Positions 39,780 through 48,571 of a DNA stretch of 64,000 nt are shown here, piece by piece. Every line of letters begins with the position of its first letter. Positions within the stretch are counted from its first letter, which is position 1. This DNA is from Marivirga salinae (GTDB lineage Bacteria; Bacteroidota; Bacteroidia; Cytophagales; Cyclobacteriaceae): NCBI RefSeq assembly GCF_030503855.1, contig NZ_CP129971.1, forward strand, positions 193,501 through 257,500. The letters run 5' to 3'. A program made the translations under genes and the position numbers. The notes beneath the pieces are model-generated. The model ran no database searches. It had not been told where the DNA came from and was given only the letters and a program-made list of their open reading frames with translations.

Positions 39780-41463
39780 ATGAAATTATTTAATAAATTA
39801 TATTTATTCCTCTTCGTAGCGCTTGCTTTTGCTTGTGATCCTTATGAAGAGACTTTCCAAGAAATTGAGGAAAGTACACCAGGTCCTATTGCTAACATTG
39901 AAATCACTCTTAATGATGATGATTACGCATTATTAGAAGAAGTTGAAGGCGCTGAGAGTGTTGCTCAATATGGCAACTTTGATAATGAAGAAGATGTAAG
40001 AGAATTTATTCCTATGATTCTTTCTCAGAAATACCCTCTTTTTGATAATAAGTCTCTAGTTACTGTTAACTATGACTTTTATAGAGGACGTGCTGATGAA
40101 GTAGAGACCGTTTACTAGAGCAGATCAATATGAAGTTACTTCAGAAGATTATAATAGTATTTCTGGTGATCCATCTACATATGGTTTGTTTACAGCTGCT
40201 CAAGCACCTTCTAATTATGTCCCCAACATATTAGCTGATACTTTAAATCCTGACGATTATCAATCAGGCGATTTAGTATTAGTTACGTATAATTATGCAG
40301 AAGAAGTAAATGACCCTTCTGTAAATGTTACTATGAGCGAAGATGAATATCAATCATTGGTAGATTACACAGAAACTACCAGAGGTGGTGATTGGATTGA
40401 TTCTTTTGGAACATTGGAGTATTACTACGGTTCAAATTCATATTTCAGAAATTTTGATGGTAGAATTAACAGGAGAAAAGGGTACATTGAGGACAATGCT
40501 TTAAATGATGATCTCTTCGATGGTTCTACTACTCCTGAGGAAGACTCATTAAGAATTGAAGAAAGAATTCAAGATGGAATCGTTAAATTTTTAGAAATTA
40601 ATTATCCAAATGCTACTCCGGAAGTAAATGGAACTGACAAATTTTTCTTTATCGAATACAACGTTTTTTATGGTGGAGATGCTGGTTCTATTGACTACTT
40701 TGTTAAATATCAAGTAGAAAACACAGCTCCAAATTTATCATTTACATTAGTTACCGGTCCAACTCAGGATGTTTTAAAATCTTCAGCACCTGCTATAAAA
40801 ACTGGCGCATACTATGCTTTTGATGGAACTGAGTGGTCTGAAGAAAATAATAGTGATTACTATTATTTAAGCTCTGCTGATTACAATGCAATGGGCGCTC
40901 CAGGTCAATATGACAACTTTAGCAGTTCTGTTCTACCTGCTGATTATTTACCTGAATTATTAAATCAAAAATATCCTTACGCTTTAGAGGAAGATCAAAA
41001 AATATTGATCTATAAATATTTCTCATCTGGTGAGGTACAAATCAGAGGTGATTTATATACTTTCACATCAGGTAACTGGGAAGTTTATGGTAGTGTAATT
41101 AAGGAACAACTTCAATTTGCAAAAGAAGAAGGTGTTTGGGTTCCTGATAACACTATCGCTTATACTTTAACTGGTGAAGATTACCAACAAATTGGAAATA
41201 TTGCCATTGAAAATGGTGACGTAGCTAGAGGAGAAAACCTTCAGTCATTTGGTAACTTCTATCAAAATTTCCCTGGTGGCGATACTCACTGGACTGACGA
41301 ACAAATTGTGGCTGTTTTAGATCAATTCCTAAAAATCAAATACCCTGATTTAGGTCCTGGTCAAAAATTCACTATCACATATGTAGCTTACACAGGTTCA
41401 GCAGTTGAATTACAAATGAACTTAATCCAAAATGAAGAAGGAAATTACGTGATAAACGAATAA
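39780..41463 (+). pseudogene. Repeat lipoprotein interrupted by one frameshift
   Basis: Two frames together encode one protein. The first (39780-40118) has a lipoprotein signal with Cys at about residue 19 (LAFAC) and stops after DEVETVY. The second continues from about 40114 to 41463. Removing one T from the TTT at 40111-40113 joins them smoothly as ...DEVETVTRADQYEVTSEDY..., giving about 560 residues. The joined protein has roughly five related modules: an L/V-T-x-x-D/E-Y motif (VTSEDYNSI, MSEDEYQSL, LSSADYNAM, LTGEDYQQI), then a KYP or NYP motif (SQKYPLF, LNQKYPYA, KIKYPDL), then Y-x-x-Y-x-G. I did not recognise the family. It may be a real mutation, a sequencing error or, less likely, programmed frameshifting. 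Confidence 0.8.
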
Positions 41464-41485
41464 TCTAACCTCACATACAATTTTT

Positions 41486-41524
41486 AAAGGCGTATCAGCT
41501 CTGTTTGATACGCCTTTTTTTTTG
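41486..41524 (+). terminator. Terminator after the repeat lipoprotein gene
   Basis: AAAGGCGTATCA pairs perfectly with TGATACGCCTTT around an 8-nt loop, followed by a long T run. Confidence 0.92.
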
Positions 41525-41526
41525 TG

Positions 41527-41534
41527 TAATTTTG
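41527..41534 (+). promoter_or_regulatory. Candidate -7 box of the phosphodiesterase-like lipoprotein gene
   Basis: TAATTTTG matches TAnnTTTG, 17 bp before the ATG at 41552 and just after the terminator, suggesting an independent transcript. Confidence 0.45.
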
Positions 41535-41551
41535 TGAAAATTTAAAATACA

Positions 41552-42463
41552 ATGATAAAAAATACCTTTTACTTACTGATTTCAATTGTTTTCTTTACTG
41601 CTTGTAAAAATCAAACTCCTCAACCAGAACAAAATGAGGAAGATGAAGACAAAAACGAAGTTTATATTCCCGAAATCATCGAAAGTTTTGATTGCTTTCC
41701 TCAGGATGGCGCTTCAACATTTGAAATTGTCACTTGGAATATAGAACAATATCCATTAGACACTGATACTCCTGGGGCCATTAAAACTACATTGGATACT
41801 ATGAAAGTAGACATCATAGCCTTTCAGGAGGTTAAAACACCGGATAATTTGATTGAGGCTGTAATTGACAGCTTGCCTGATTGGGAATTTGTTTACGCAG
41901 ATGTTCGATATAATCTTGAAATTGGCTATGCTTATCGCCCTTCTGAAATTGTTTCGATTGAATCATTAGAACTATTATTTCCTGATAGCAGCAATGCATT
42001 CCCTCGAGAACCAGTTTTTACAACCATAGAACATGTAAGCGGATTAAAAGTCAATCTTATAAACATTCACTTAAAATGCTGTAATGATGGCGAAGAAAGA
42101 AGAGCTGTTGCTAGTCAGTTACTGAAAGAATATATAGACACTAACTTATCAGATGAAGCTACTATTCTGCTTGGAGATTTCAATGACGAAATAGATGATG
42201 ATAATAATCCATTTACAAATTTCATTGATGATAATGCTAATTATAGATTTGCTGATATGGAAATAGCAACAGGAAATTCTGAATTTTGGAGTTATCCTTC
42301 TTTCGGACCTGAAGGTAGCCATATCGACCATATTTTAATTTCAAACGAATTGTTTGACTTGGAAGTAGAAACTAAAACTTTAACATTAGGAGATTGCATA
42401 TCAAGATATGAATATAATGTATCTGATCATCTTCCAGTTATGAGTACGTTTACCACTGATTAA
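41552..42463 (+). CDS. Endonuclease/exonuclease/phosphatase-family lipoprotein
   Basis: The 303-residue product has a lipoprotein signal with Cys at about residue 18 (FFTAC), then the DNase-I-like fold. Catalytic motifs are TWNIEQYP, IIAFQEVK (metal-binding Glu), LINIHLKCC, ILLGDFND (Asp and Asn), SHIDHILIS and SDHLPVMS (catalytic His). Family members cleave DNA, RNA, or phosphate esters of sugars and lipids; which of these applies is unknown. Lipid anchoring and its place behind a TonB receptor suggest surface or periplasmic release of phosphate-containing nutrients. Confidence 0.93.
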   Translation: MIKNTFYLLISIVFFTACKNQTPQPEQNEEDEDKNEVYIPEIIESFDCFPQDGASTFEIVTWNIEQYPLDTDTPGAIKTTLDTMKVDIIAFQEVKTPDNLIEAVIDSLPDWEFVYADVRYNLEIGYAYRPSEIVSIESLELLFPDSSNAFPREPVFTTIEHVSGLKVNLINIHLKCCNDGEERRAVASQLLKEYIDTNLSDEATILLGDFNDEIDDDNNPFTNFIDDNANYRFADMEIATGNSEFWSYPSFGPEGSHIDHILISNELFDLEVETKTLTLGDCISRYEYNVSDHLPVMSTFTTD

Positions 42464-42485
42464 ATTTAATCCTAATAATATTTCC

Positions 42486-42518
42486 AAACCTCTGAACTCA
42501 GACTTCAGAGGTTTTTTT
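42486..42518 (+). terminator. Terminator after the phosphodiesterase-like gene
   Basis: AAACCTCTGAA pairs with TTCAGAGGTTT, followed by T7, about 20 nt after the stop. Confidence 0.9.
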
Positions 42519-42605
42519 ATACCCAATCATCCCCATTTCCTACCGCTAGAGATAAAGCCTTAAAATTCAGTAACCTTATTGCTTTAAGTAAGTTTTAACT
42601 ATTCG

Positions 42606-42613
42606 TATGTTTG
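42606..42613 (+). promoter_or_regulatory. Candidate -7 box of the RND efflux operon
   Basis: TATGTTTG matches TAnnTTTG exactly. A TTG at 42579-42581, 24 bp upstream, could be the -33 element, though the spacing is slightly long. Confidence 0.5.
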
Positions 42614-42650
42614 TACATCCATCTAGCTAAATATTTTTTAATACTTTACT

Positions 42651-43724
42651 ATGAACAAGATTATCACTCGGATTATAGCCTCTATTGCAGTTTTAGCTAT
42701 CATTATATATTTAGTATTTCCTAATATTTTCTCTTCCGAAGCAGAGAATAATTTAGAGACCCCACCTGCAGCAGGAAGCTCAAAAATTGCTATTGATGCA
42801 CAAATCGTTGAATATGAAACATTCAAAAATGATATTGTACTTACTGGTTCCTTAATAGCAAATGAATCAGTCCAGCTAGCAAGTGAAATTTCTGGGAAAA
42901 TTGATAATATCTATTTCAAAGAAGGGGAATACGTTAAAGAAGGTAAATTGCTAGTTCAAACCAATGTGGCAGATTTGAAAGCAAACTTACAAAGATTAAA
43001 GTATACTGCTCAGTTAAATGCTGAAATGGAAAAGAGACAAAAGCAATTATTAGAAAAAGAAGCCATAAGTAAAGAGGAATATGATATTGCTTTCACTAAT
43101 TTTAAAACTACTCAGGCTGAAATGGATGCTTTACAGGCAGAAATTGATAAATCAAGAATTAGAGCACCTTTTACTGGATTTATTGGCTTAAGATATGTAA
43201 GTGAAGGAAGTTACATAACCCCAAGCTCTCAAATTGCTTCCCTTTATAATGTAGACCCCATTAAAATTGAATTTTCAGTACCAAGCAGATATAGTGGACT
43301 AGTGAAAAAGGGAAGTAAAATTACTTTTTCATCTGAAGCTGAAAATGAAGAAAGAAAAGCAACAGTTTATGCAATTGAACCACAAATTGATCCAGTTACC
43401 AGAACATTAACGGCAAGAGCAGAAACTCAAAATCCAAATAACGAATTGATACCTGGCCAATTTATTCGAATAAATTTGAGCTTAGAAAATAGGGAAAATG
43501 CTATTTTAATTCCAACTACAGCTATCATGCCTAAAGCAAATGGACATACTGTTTTTATTATTAAGGATGGAAGAGCACATTTGAAAGATGTAGAATTAGG
43601 TGCTAGAACTGCCAACCGAGTTGAAATTTTGAAAGGAGTTAATAAAGGAGATACTGTTGCAATTGCAGGGGTTCCACAGTTAAAAGATAGAGCAGAAATA
43701 GAAATTAAAAAGCTGGAAAAATAA
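42651..43724 (+). CDS. RND efflux periplasmic adaptor (membrane fusion protein)
   Basis: The 357-residue protein has one N-terminal hydrophobic anchor (about 6-27). A lipoyl/barrel-sandwich segment follows (LASEISGKIDNIYFKEGEYVKEG in part), then a short alpha-hairpin at about 105-165, the returning lipoyl half IRAPFTGFIGLRYVSEGSYI, and beta-barrel and membrane-proximal domains. It bridges the inner-membrane RND pump and the TolC-like duct. The pump gene starts 4 bp downstream, and the adaptor-pump-duct order is complete. Substrates are unknown. Confidence 0.95.
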   Translation: MNKIITRIIASIAVLAIIIYLVFPNIFSSEAENNLETPPAAGSSKIAIDAQIVEYETFKNDIVLTGSLIANESVQLASEISGKIDNIYFKEGEYVKEGKLLVQTNVADLKANLQRLKYTAQLNAEMEKRQKQLLEKEAISKEEYDIAFTNFKTTQAEMDALQAEIDKSRIRAPFTGFIGLRYVSEGSYITPSSQIASLYNVDPIKIEFSVPSRYSGLVKKGSKITFSSEAENEERKATVYAIEPQIDPVTRTLTARAETQNPNNELIPGQFIRINLSLENRENAILIPTTAIMPKANGHTVFIIKDGRAHLKDVELGARTANRVEILKGVNKGDTVAIAGVPQLKDRAEIEIKKLEK

Positions 43725-43728
43725 AGAA

Positions 43729-46700
43729 ATGGCCTCATTATCAGAAATAAGTATTCAAAGACCAGTTTTAGCCATTGTGCTTTCACTGGTCATATTAATT
43801 TTTGGCTTTATTGGATTTAATTTTCTTGGTATCAGGGAATATCCATCAGTTGATCCTCCAATTATTACTGTAACTACGGATTATGCGGGAGCCAATGCTG
43901 ATGTGGTAGAATCTCAAATAACCGAGCCATTAGAAGAAGCTGTAAATGGTATTGCCGGTATTAGAACCATAACCTCAACCAGCGCAGAAGGGAGAAGTAG
44001 AATCACAATTGAGTTTAACTTAAGTGAAGACTTAGAAGCAGCAGCAAATGATGTAAGAGATAAAGTATCCGGAGCCAGAAGAAGATTACCTGAAGATGCT
44101 GAGCCTCCTACTGTTAATAAAGCTGATGCTGATTCTGATCCCATAGTATTCTTAAATATTAATAGTGAACAAAGAAGCTTATTAGAATTATCTGCCATAG
44201 CAGAAAATACTTTTAAAGAAAGATTACAAACCATTTCAGGTGTAAGTGAAGTGAGAATTTGGGGAGAAAAACGCTATGCAATGCGTCTATGGATGGATCC
44301 TATAAAACTTGCAGCTTACCAATTAACTCCCTTAGATGTATTAGATGCAGTGGAAAGCCAAAATGTGGAATTGCCCTCAGGAAGTATTGAAGGTGATATG
44401 ATTGAATTAGTCGTAAAAACGCAAGGGCAACTTACCTCCGAGAAAGACTTTAATGATTTAATTGTAGCAGAGAGCAATAATAGTTTCGTTCGTTTTTCAG
44501 ACATTGGTTATGCTGAATTAGGGCCACTAAATATGAGAACCGTCCTAAAAAGAGATGGGATTCCTATGGTTGGGGTGGTTTTAATCCCTCAGCCTGGTTC
44601 CAACAGCATTGATATTGTAGATGAATTCTATAAAAGAGTTGATAACATTAAAAAAGACTTGCCTGAAGATATCAATTTAGGAATTGGATTTGACCAAACT
44701 GAGTATATAAGGGAATCAATTAATGAAGTGCAGCAAACTATTATCATTGCCTTTCTCTTAGTAATCTTAATCATTTTCGCTTTTTTAAGAGATTGGAGAA
44801 CCACTGTAATTCCAATCGCTACCATACCAGTCGCCTTAATTGGTACATTCTTCGTTATGTATTTGGCAGGTTTCTCTATTAATGTATTGACCTTGTTAGG
44901 TATTGTTTTGGCTATTGGACTTGTGGTTGATGATGCCATTGTAGTACTAGAAAACATCTATACTAAAGTGGAAGAGGGAATGGAACCAATGGAAGCGGCT
45001 AAAAAAGGAGCCATTGAAATTTTCTTTGCTGTTATTGCCACTACCGTAGCTTTGGTAGCAGTATTTATGCCTGTGATTTTCTTAGAGGGCATCACGGGTA
45101 GGTTATTCCGTGAATTCGGAGTAGTGGTAGCTACTGCCGTAATGATATCATCATTTGTGGCACTTTCACTTACACCGATGATGAGTAGCCGAATATTAAA
45201 AAGAAGAGAAAGGCATAATTGGTTCTACAGAAAAACAGAACCATTCTTTGTTTGGCTAAATAAAGGTTATGCTAGAAGTTTGGACGGATTTATGAAAGTA
45301 CGATGGATGGGTATCCTATTATTCCTAGGTGCTGTAGGTTTAATCTACGGATTATTTAAAGTACTTCCTTCAGAGTTGGCACCTTTAGAAGACAGAGGAA
45401 TGATTTCTGTAAGCACTACAGGGCCAGAAGGAGCTACTTTTGAATATATGGGTGAGTACATTGATAATTTAGTAGAGGTTACAATGGATACTTTACCTAC
45501 TGATGGCTTAATCTCAGTTACTTCACCTGGTTTTGGTACTCAGGGAACAAATTCAGGATTCATGAGGATTATGTTGGTAGATGCTTCCAAAAGAGAAAAA
45601 AGTCAACAACAACTTTATGATGAATATACTCCAATTTTAAATGAATTTCCTGCTGCAAAAGCTTTTGCTTTCCAGCAGCAAACTATCGGTGGAAGAAGAG
45701 GTGGTTTACCAATTCAATATGTAATTCAAGCTACATCTCTTGACAAACTTCAGGCAATTCTTCCTGAATTTGTTGAAAAAGCGAGTAGCGACCCCACTTT
45801 CACTGTTGTTGATCAAGATTTGAAATTCACCAAACCTCAAATTGATATTCAAATTGATAGAGAGAAAGCCCAGACTCTAGGGATTTCAGTGATTGATATA
45901 GCGAGAACATTGCAGTTAGGATTAAGTGGTCAGCGTTTTGATTATTTCATTATGGATGGAAAACAATACCAAGTAATTGGTCAGGTTCAAAGAAATGATA
46001 GAAATGCTCCAATTGATTTAAGATCATTATACGTCCGAGCAGAAAATGGACAAATGTTGCAATTAGATAATTTAGTGACATTAGGTGAAAGCTCAACTCC
46101 ACCATCTTTATATCGCTATAACCGATATATTTCTGCTACCTTATCAGCTGGTTTAGCACCAGGAAAAACGATAGGAGATGGAGTGAAAGCAATGGATGCA
46201 GTAGCATCTGATGTGTTAGATGAAACTTACAGTACTTCCTTATCGGGTGCTTCATTGGACTATTTCGAAAGTTCATCAAGTTTATTATTTGCTTTTGGTT
46301 TTGCTATTGTATTGATTTACCTGGTATTAGCTGCCCAATTTGAAAGCTTTAGAGATCCTGTCATAATATTATTTACTGTTCCATTGGCAGTTGGTGGTTC
46401 ATTTCTATCTATATGGCTATTTGGAGAAACCTTGAATATTTTCAGCCAAATTGGAATCATCATGTTGATTGGCCTAGTTTCAAAAAATGCTATTTTAATT
46501 GTTGAATTTGCAAATCAGAAAAAAGCTCAAGGACTCAACGTGACAGATTCTATTACCGAAGCAGCCAAGTCAAGGTTTAGACCTATTTTAATGACAGCTT
46601 TATCTACCATTTTAGGAATTTTACCTATTGCTTTGGCCTTAGGGGCTGGTTCAGAAAGTCGAGTTTCTATGGGAATCGCTATTATCGGTGGATTAATATT

Positions 46701-46788
46701 CGCTACAGGTTTAACCTTGTATGTAATTCCGGCTATTTATTCTTATTTCGCAAGTAAACAAGCGCGTGTATCACGTGTTGAATCTTAA
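43729..46788 (+). CDS. RND multidrug efflux permease, HAE1-like
   Basis: The 1019-residue inner-membrane pump has the expected length and twelve-helix, two-lobe plan. It has the N-terminal ISIQRPVLAIVLSLVILIFG, the paired aspartates of the proton relay in GLVVDDAIVVLENIY, the GFSINVLTLLGIVLAIGL stretch in TM4, and the large periplasmic loops (for example EPLEEAVNGIAGIRTITSTS). It is most like AcrB/MexB-type drug and detergent pumps rather than metal pumps, because the acidic relay is DD and no metal-site methionine cluster was seen. It is the middle gene of the operon, 6 bp before the TolC-like gene. Confidence 0.96.
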   Translation: MASLSEISIQRPVLAIVLSLVILIFGFIGFNFLGIREYPSVDPPIITVTTDYAGANADVVESQITEPLEEAVNGIAGIRTITSTSAEGRSRITIEFNLSEDLEAAANDVRDKVSGARRRLPEDAEPPTVNKADADSDPIVFLNINSEQRSLLELSAIAENTFKERLQTISGVSEVRIWGEKRYAMRLWMDPIKLAAYQLTPLDVLDAVESQNVELPSGSIEGDMIELVVKTQGQLTSEKDFNDLIVAESNNSFVRFSDIGYAELGPLNMRTVLKRDGIPMVGVVLIPQPGSNSIDIVDEFYKRVDNIKKDLPEDINLGIGFDQTEYIRESINEVQQTIIIAFLLVILIIFAFLRDWRTTVIPIATIPVALIGTFFVMYLAGFSINVLTLLGIVLAIGLVVDDAIVVLENIYTKVEEGMEPMEAAKKGAIEIFFAVIATTVALVAVFMPVIFLEGITGRLFREFGVVVATAVMISSFVALSLTPMMSSRILKRRERHNWFYRKTEPFFVWLNKGYARSLDGFMKVRWMGILLFLGAVGLIYGLFKVLPSELAPLEDRGMISVSTTGPEGATFEYMGEYIDNLVEVTMDTLPTDGLISVTSPGFGTQGTNSGFMRIMLVDASKREKSQQQLYDEYTPILNEFPAAKAFAFQQQTIGGRRGGLPIQYVIQATSLDKLQAILPEFVEKASSDPTFTVVDQDLKFTKPQIDIQIDREKAQTLGISVIDIARTLQLGLSGQRFDYFIMDGKQYQVIGQVQRNDRNAPIDLRSLYVRAENGQMLQLDNLVTLGESSTPPSLYRYNRYISATLSAGLAPGKTIGDGVKAMDAVASDVLDETYSTSLSGASLDYFESSSSLLFAFGFAIVLIYLVLAAQFESFRDPVIILFTVPLAVGGSFLSIWLFGETLNIFSQIGIIMLIGLVSKNAILIVEFANQKKAQGLNVTDSITEAAKSRFRPILMTALSTILGILPIALALGAGSESRVSMGIAIIGGLIFATGLTLYVIPAIYSYFASKQARVSRVES

Positions 46789-46794
46789 TTTTTT

Positions 46795-48108
46795 ATGATA
46801 AAGTATATTAGTATAATTTTTATCGGCTTTATTAGTTTCAATACTTTGGCCCAGGAAGTTAGCTTAAATAAGGCTATTGGTATTGGAATGGAAAATAATT
46901 TTTCAATTAGAACTGCTAAAAACATAGAAAAGGAAGCAGTAATCAATTCTGATTATGCTTTTTCAGGATTTCTTCCTGTGATTGATTTGACCGGTGCTCG
47001 AAACTTTGATGTGGAGAATGTAAATCAGGAATTTAGAACTGGTGATACCAATCAATTAGATGGTGCCAGATCAAATAGCATGAATTTCAGAGGAGACCTA
47101 ACCTGGACTCTTTTTGATGGTACTAAAATGTTCTTAGATTACAAAACATTACAAATTGAACAAAACAGAACAAGATTTGAAACTCAAGCAGTATTGGAAA
47201 ATACACTTGGGAGTATAATTCAATCTTACTTTCAGTTAGTCTTTGAGCAATATCAATATAAGGTATTGCAATCAGCTGTGAAATTATCAGAGGAAAGGTT
47301 AGAAATAGCTCAAGCCAATTATGAAGTAGGGAAATTCTCAAAAACAGAATTATTGGCTGCCCAAGTAGATTTAAATACTGATAAAAGTAATTTATTAAAT
47401 CAGGAAGAGATCATGCAACAAGCACGTGTATCGCTTAACTTGCTCTTAGGTCAAGATCCTAATCAGGAATTCCATGCTACTGACAGCATGTCTGTAAATA
47501 ATGAATTACAGCTAAATACATTACTGGACGATTTAGCTGAAAGAAACAAAGAGCTTTTAGCTTTAATGCAACAAGAAGACATTCTAAAAATTCAACATAA
47601 AAGTGTAAATACAGAATTGTTACCCCAGATAGATTTCAATATGGGCTATGGCTACACTAACTTTAACTCTCAAGCTGGTTTCTTATTACAAAATCAAGCA
47701 GTAGGACTAAGTTATGGTTTAAGCTTATCTTGGAGAATTTTTGATCAATTAGACAGAAGAAGGAGAAATCAAACCACCCAAATTGCAATTGAAAACAATG
47801 TAATTGCCATGGAGGAATTGGAAAATCAATTAAAAGGAGATTTATCCTCCGCTTATGTTCGCTATAAAAATAAACTTGATTTGATCAAATTAGAAAATGA
47901 AAATTTGGATGTAGCAAAAGAAAATGCTGAAATAGCCATTGAGAGATATAAAGTAGGTCGTTCTAACTCAATAGAGCTCAGAGAATTTCAACTAAACTCC
48001 ATTGAAGCGGAAAGCAGGTTGTTAAATGCCATTTATTTAGCCAAGCAAGCTGAGATCAGTTTATTGGCTATTAGCGGAAATTTATTGACTCAGAAAACTG
48101 TCAACTAA
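46795..48108 (+). CDS. TolC-family outer-membrane efflux protein
   Basis: The 437-residue protein has a signal peptide (to about NTLAQ) and two repeated TolC halves. They are marked by long heptad-rich helices (ERLEIAQANYEVGKFSKTEL with its LAAQVDLNTD continuation, and AEIAIERYKVGRSNSIELRE) and short beta-strand segments between. It is the exit duct of the tripartite pump encoded just upstream and completes the operon. Confidence 0.94.
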   Translation: MIKYISIIFIGFISFNTLAQEVSLNKAIGIGMENNFSIRTAKNIEKEAVINSDYAFSGFLPVIDLTGARNFDVENVNQEFRTGDTNQLDGARSNSMNFRGDLTWTLFDGTKMFLDYKTLQIEQNRTRFETQAVLENTLGSIIQSYFQLVFEQYQYKVLQSAVKLSEERLEIAQANYEVGKFSKTELLAAQVDLNTDKSNLLNQEEIMQQARVSLNLLLGQDPNQEFHATDSMSVNNELQLNTLLDDLAERNKELLALMQQEDILKIQHKSVNTELLPQIDFNMGYGYTNFNSQAGFLLQNQAVGLSYGLSLSWRIFDQLDRRRRNQTTQIAIENNVIAMEELENQLKGDLSSAYVRYKNKLDLIKLENENLDVAKENAEIAIERYKVGRSNSIELREFQLNSIEAESRLLNAIYLAKQAEISLLAISGNLLTQKTVN

Positions 48109-48143
48109 TATTTTTGCATGAAGATTGAAATCTTAATTTCTCT

Positions 48144-48151
48144 TATTTTTG
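48144..48151 (+). promoter_or_regulatory. Candidate -7 box of the DUF6787-like gene
   Basis: TATTTTTG fits TAnnTTTG, 21 bp before the ATG at 48173, suggesting a transcript separate from the efflux operon. Confidence 0.4.
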
Positions 48152-48172
48152 CGCTAAATAAAGCAAACAATT

Positions 48173-48466
48173 ATGTTCGAAAAACTTAAAGACAGATGGG
48201 ATTTAAAATCTGGTTGGCAAGTATTTATAGTATTATTAGTATTTGCATGTACTGGGTTTACCGTCATGTTTTTAAAAGAACCTATCTTATCTTTAATAGC
48301 TGCTAAAGAAGAACGAAACTGGGTATTCACTACCATATATTATATCCTTATCCTTCCTGTTTATTTCATAATCCTCCTCTTCTATGGATTTATATTTGGA
48401 CAAAGTACATTCTTTATTGGCTTTGTGAAAAAGACATTTAGTCGTTTTAAAAGGAAAGATAAATAA
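48173..48466 (+). CDS. Small membrane protein, DUF6787-like
   Basis: The 97-residue protein has two transmembrane helices (about 15-35 and 55-80). It starts with FEKLKDRWDLKSGWQVFIVL and ends in a basic tail (KKTFSRFKRKDK). This matches the DUF6787 family common in Bacteroidota, sometimes mislabelled as a diacylglyceryl transferase. The family name is from memory. Its function is unknown and the neighbours give no clear clue. Confidence 0.8.
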   Translation: MFEKLKDRWDLKSGWQVFIVLLVFACTGFTVMFLKEPILSLIAAKEERNWVFTTIYYILILPVYFIILLFYGFIFGQSTFFIGFVKKTFSRFKRKDK

Positions 48467-48571
48467 TCACATAGAAACAGATAAAAACTAATATCAGAAG
48501 TCAGCTACAATATAGTTCCGGTCTAATCTAAGTGCAACATACTTCAAGCTTCCATCTTCCCACTCCTGACT

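Noticed and set aside
40104..40125. Programmed +1 frameshifting at the TAC TAG junction
   Set aside because: There is no slippery codon, internal Shine-Dalgarno-like stimulator or conserved stop context as in prfB. A single extra T in TTT gives a cleaner join.
48467..48571. Terminator between the DUF6787-like and PD40-OmpA genes
   Set aside because: Only a weak AAGTCAG/CTGACTT pairing about 50 nt apart is present, with no stable stem or T run.
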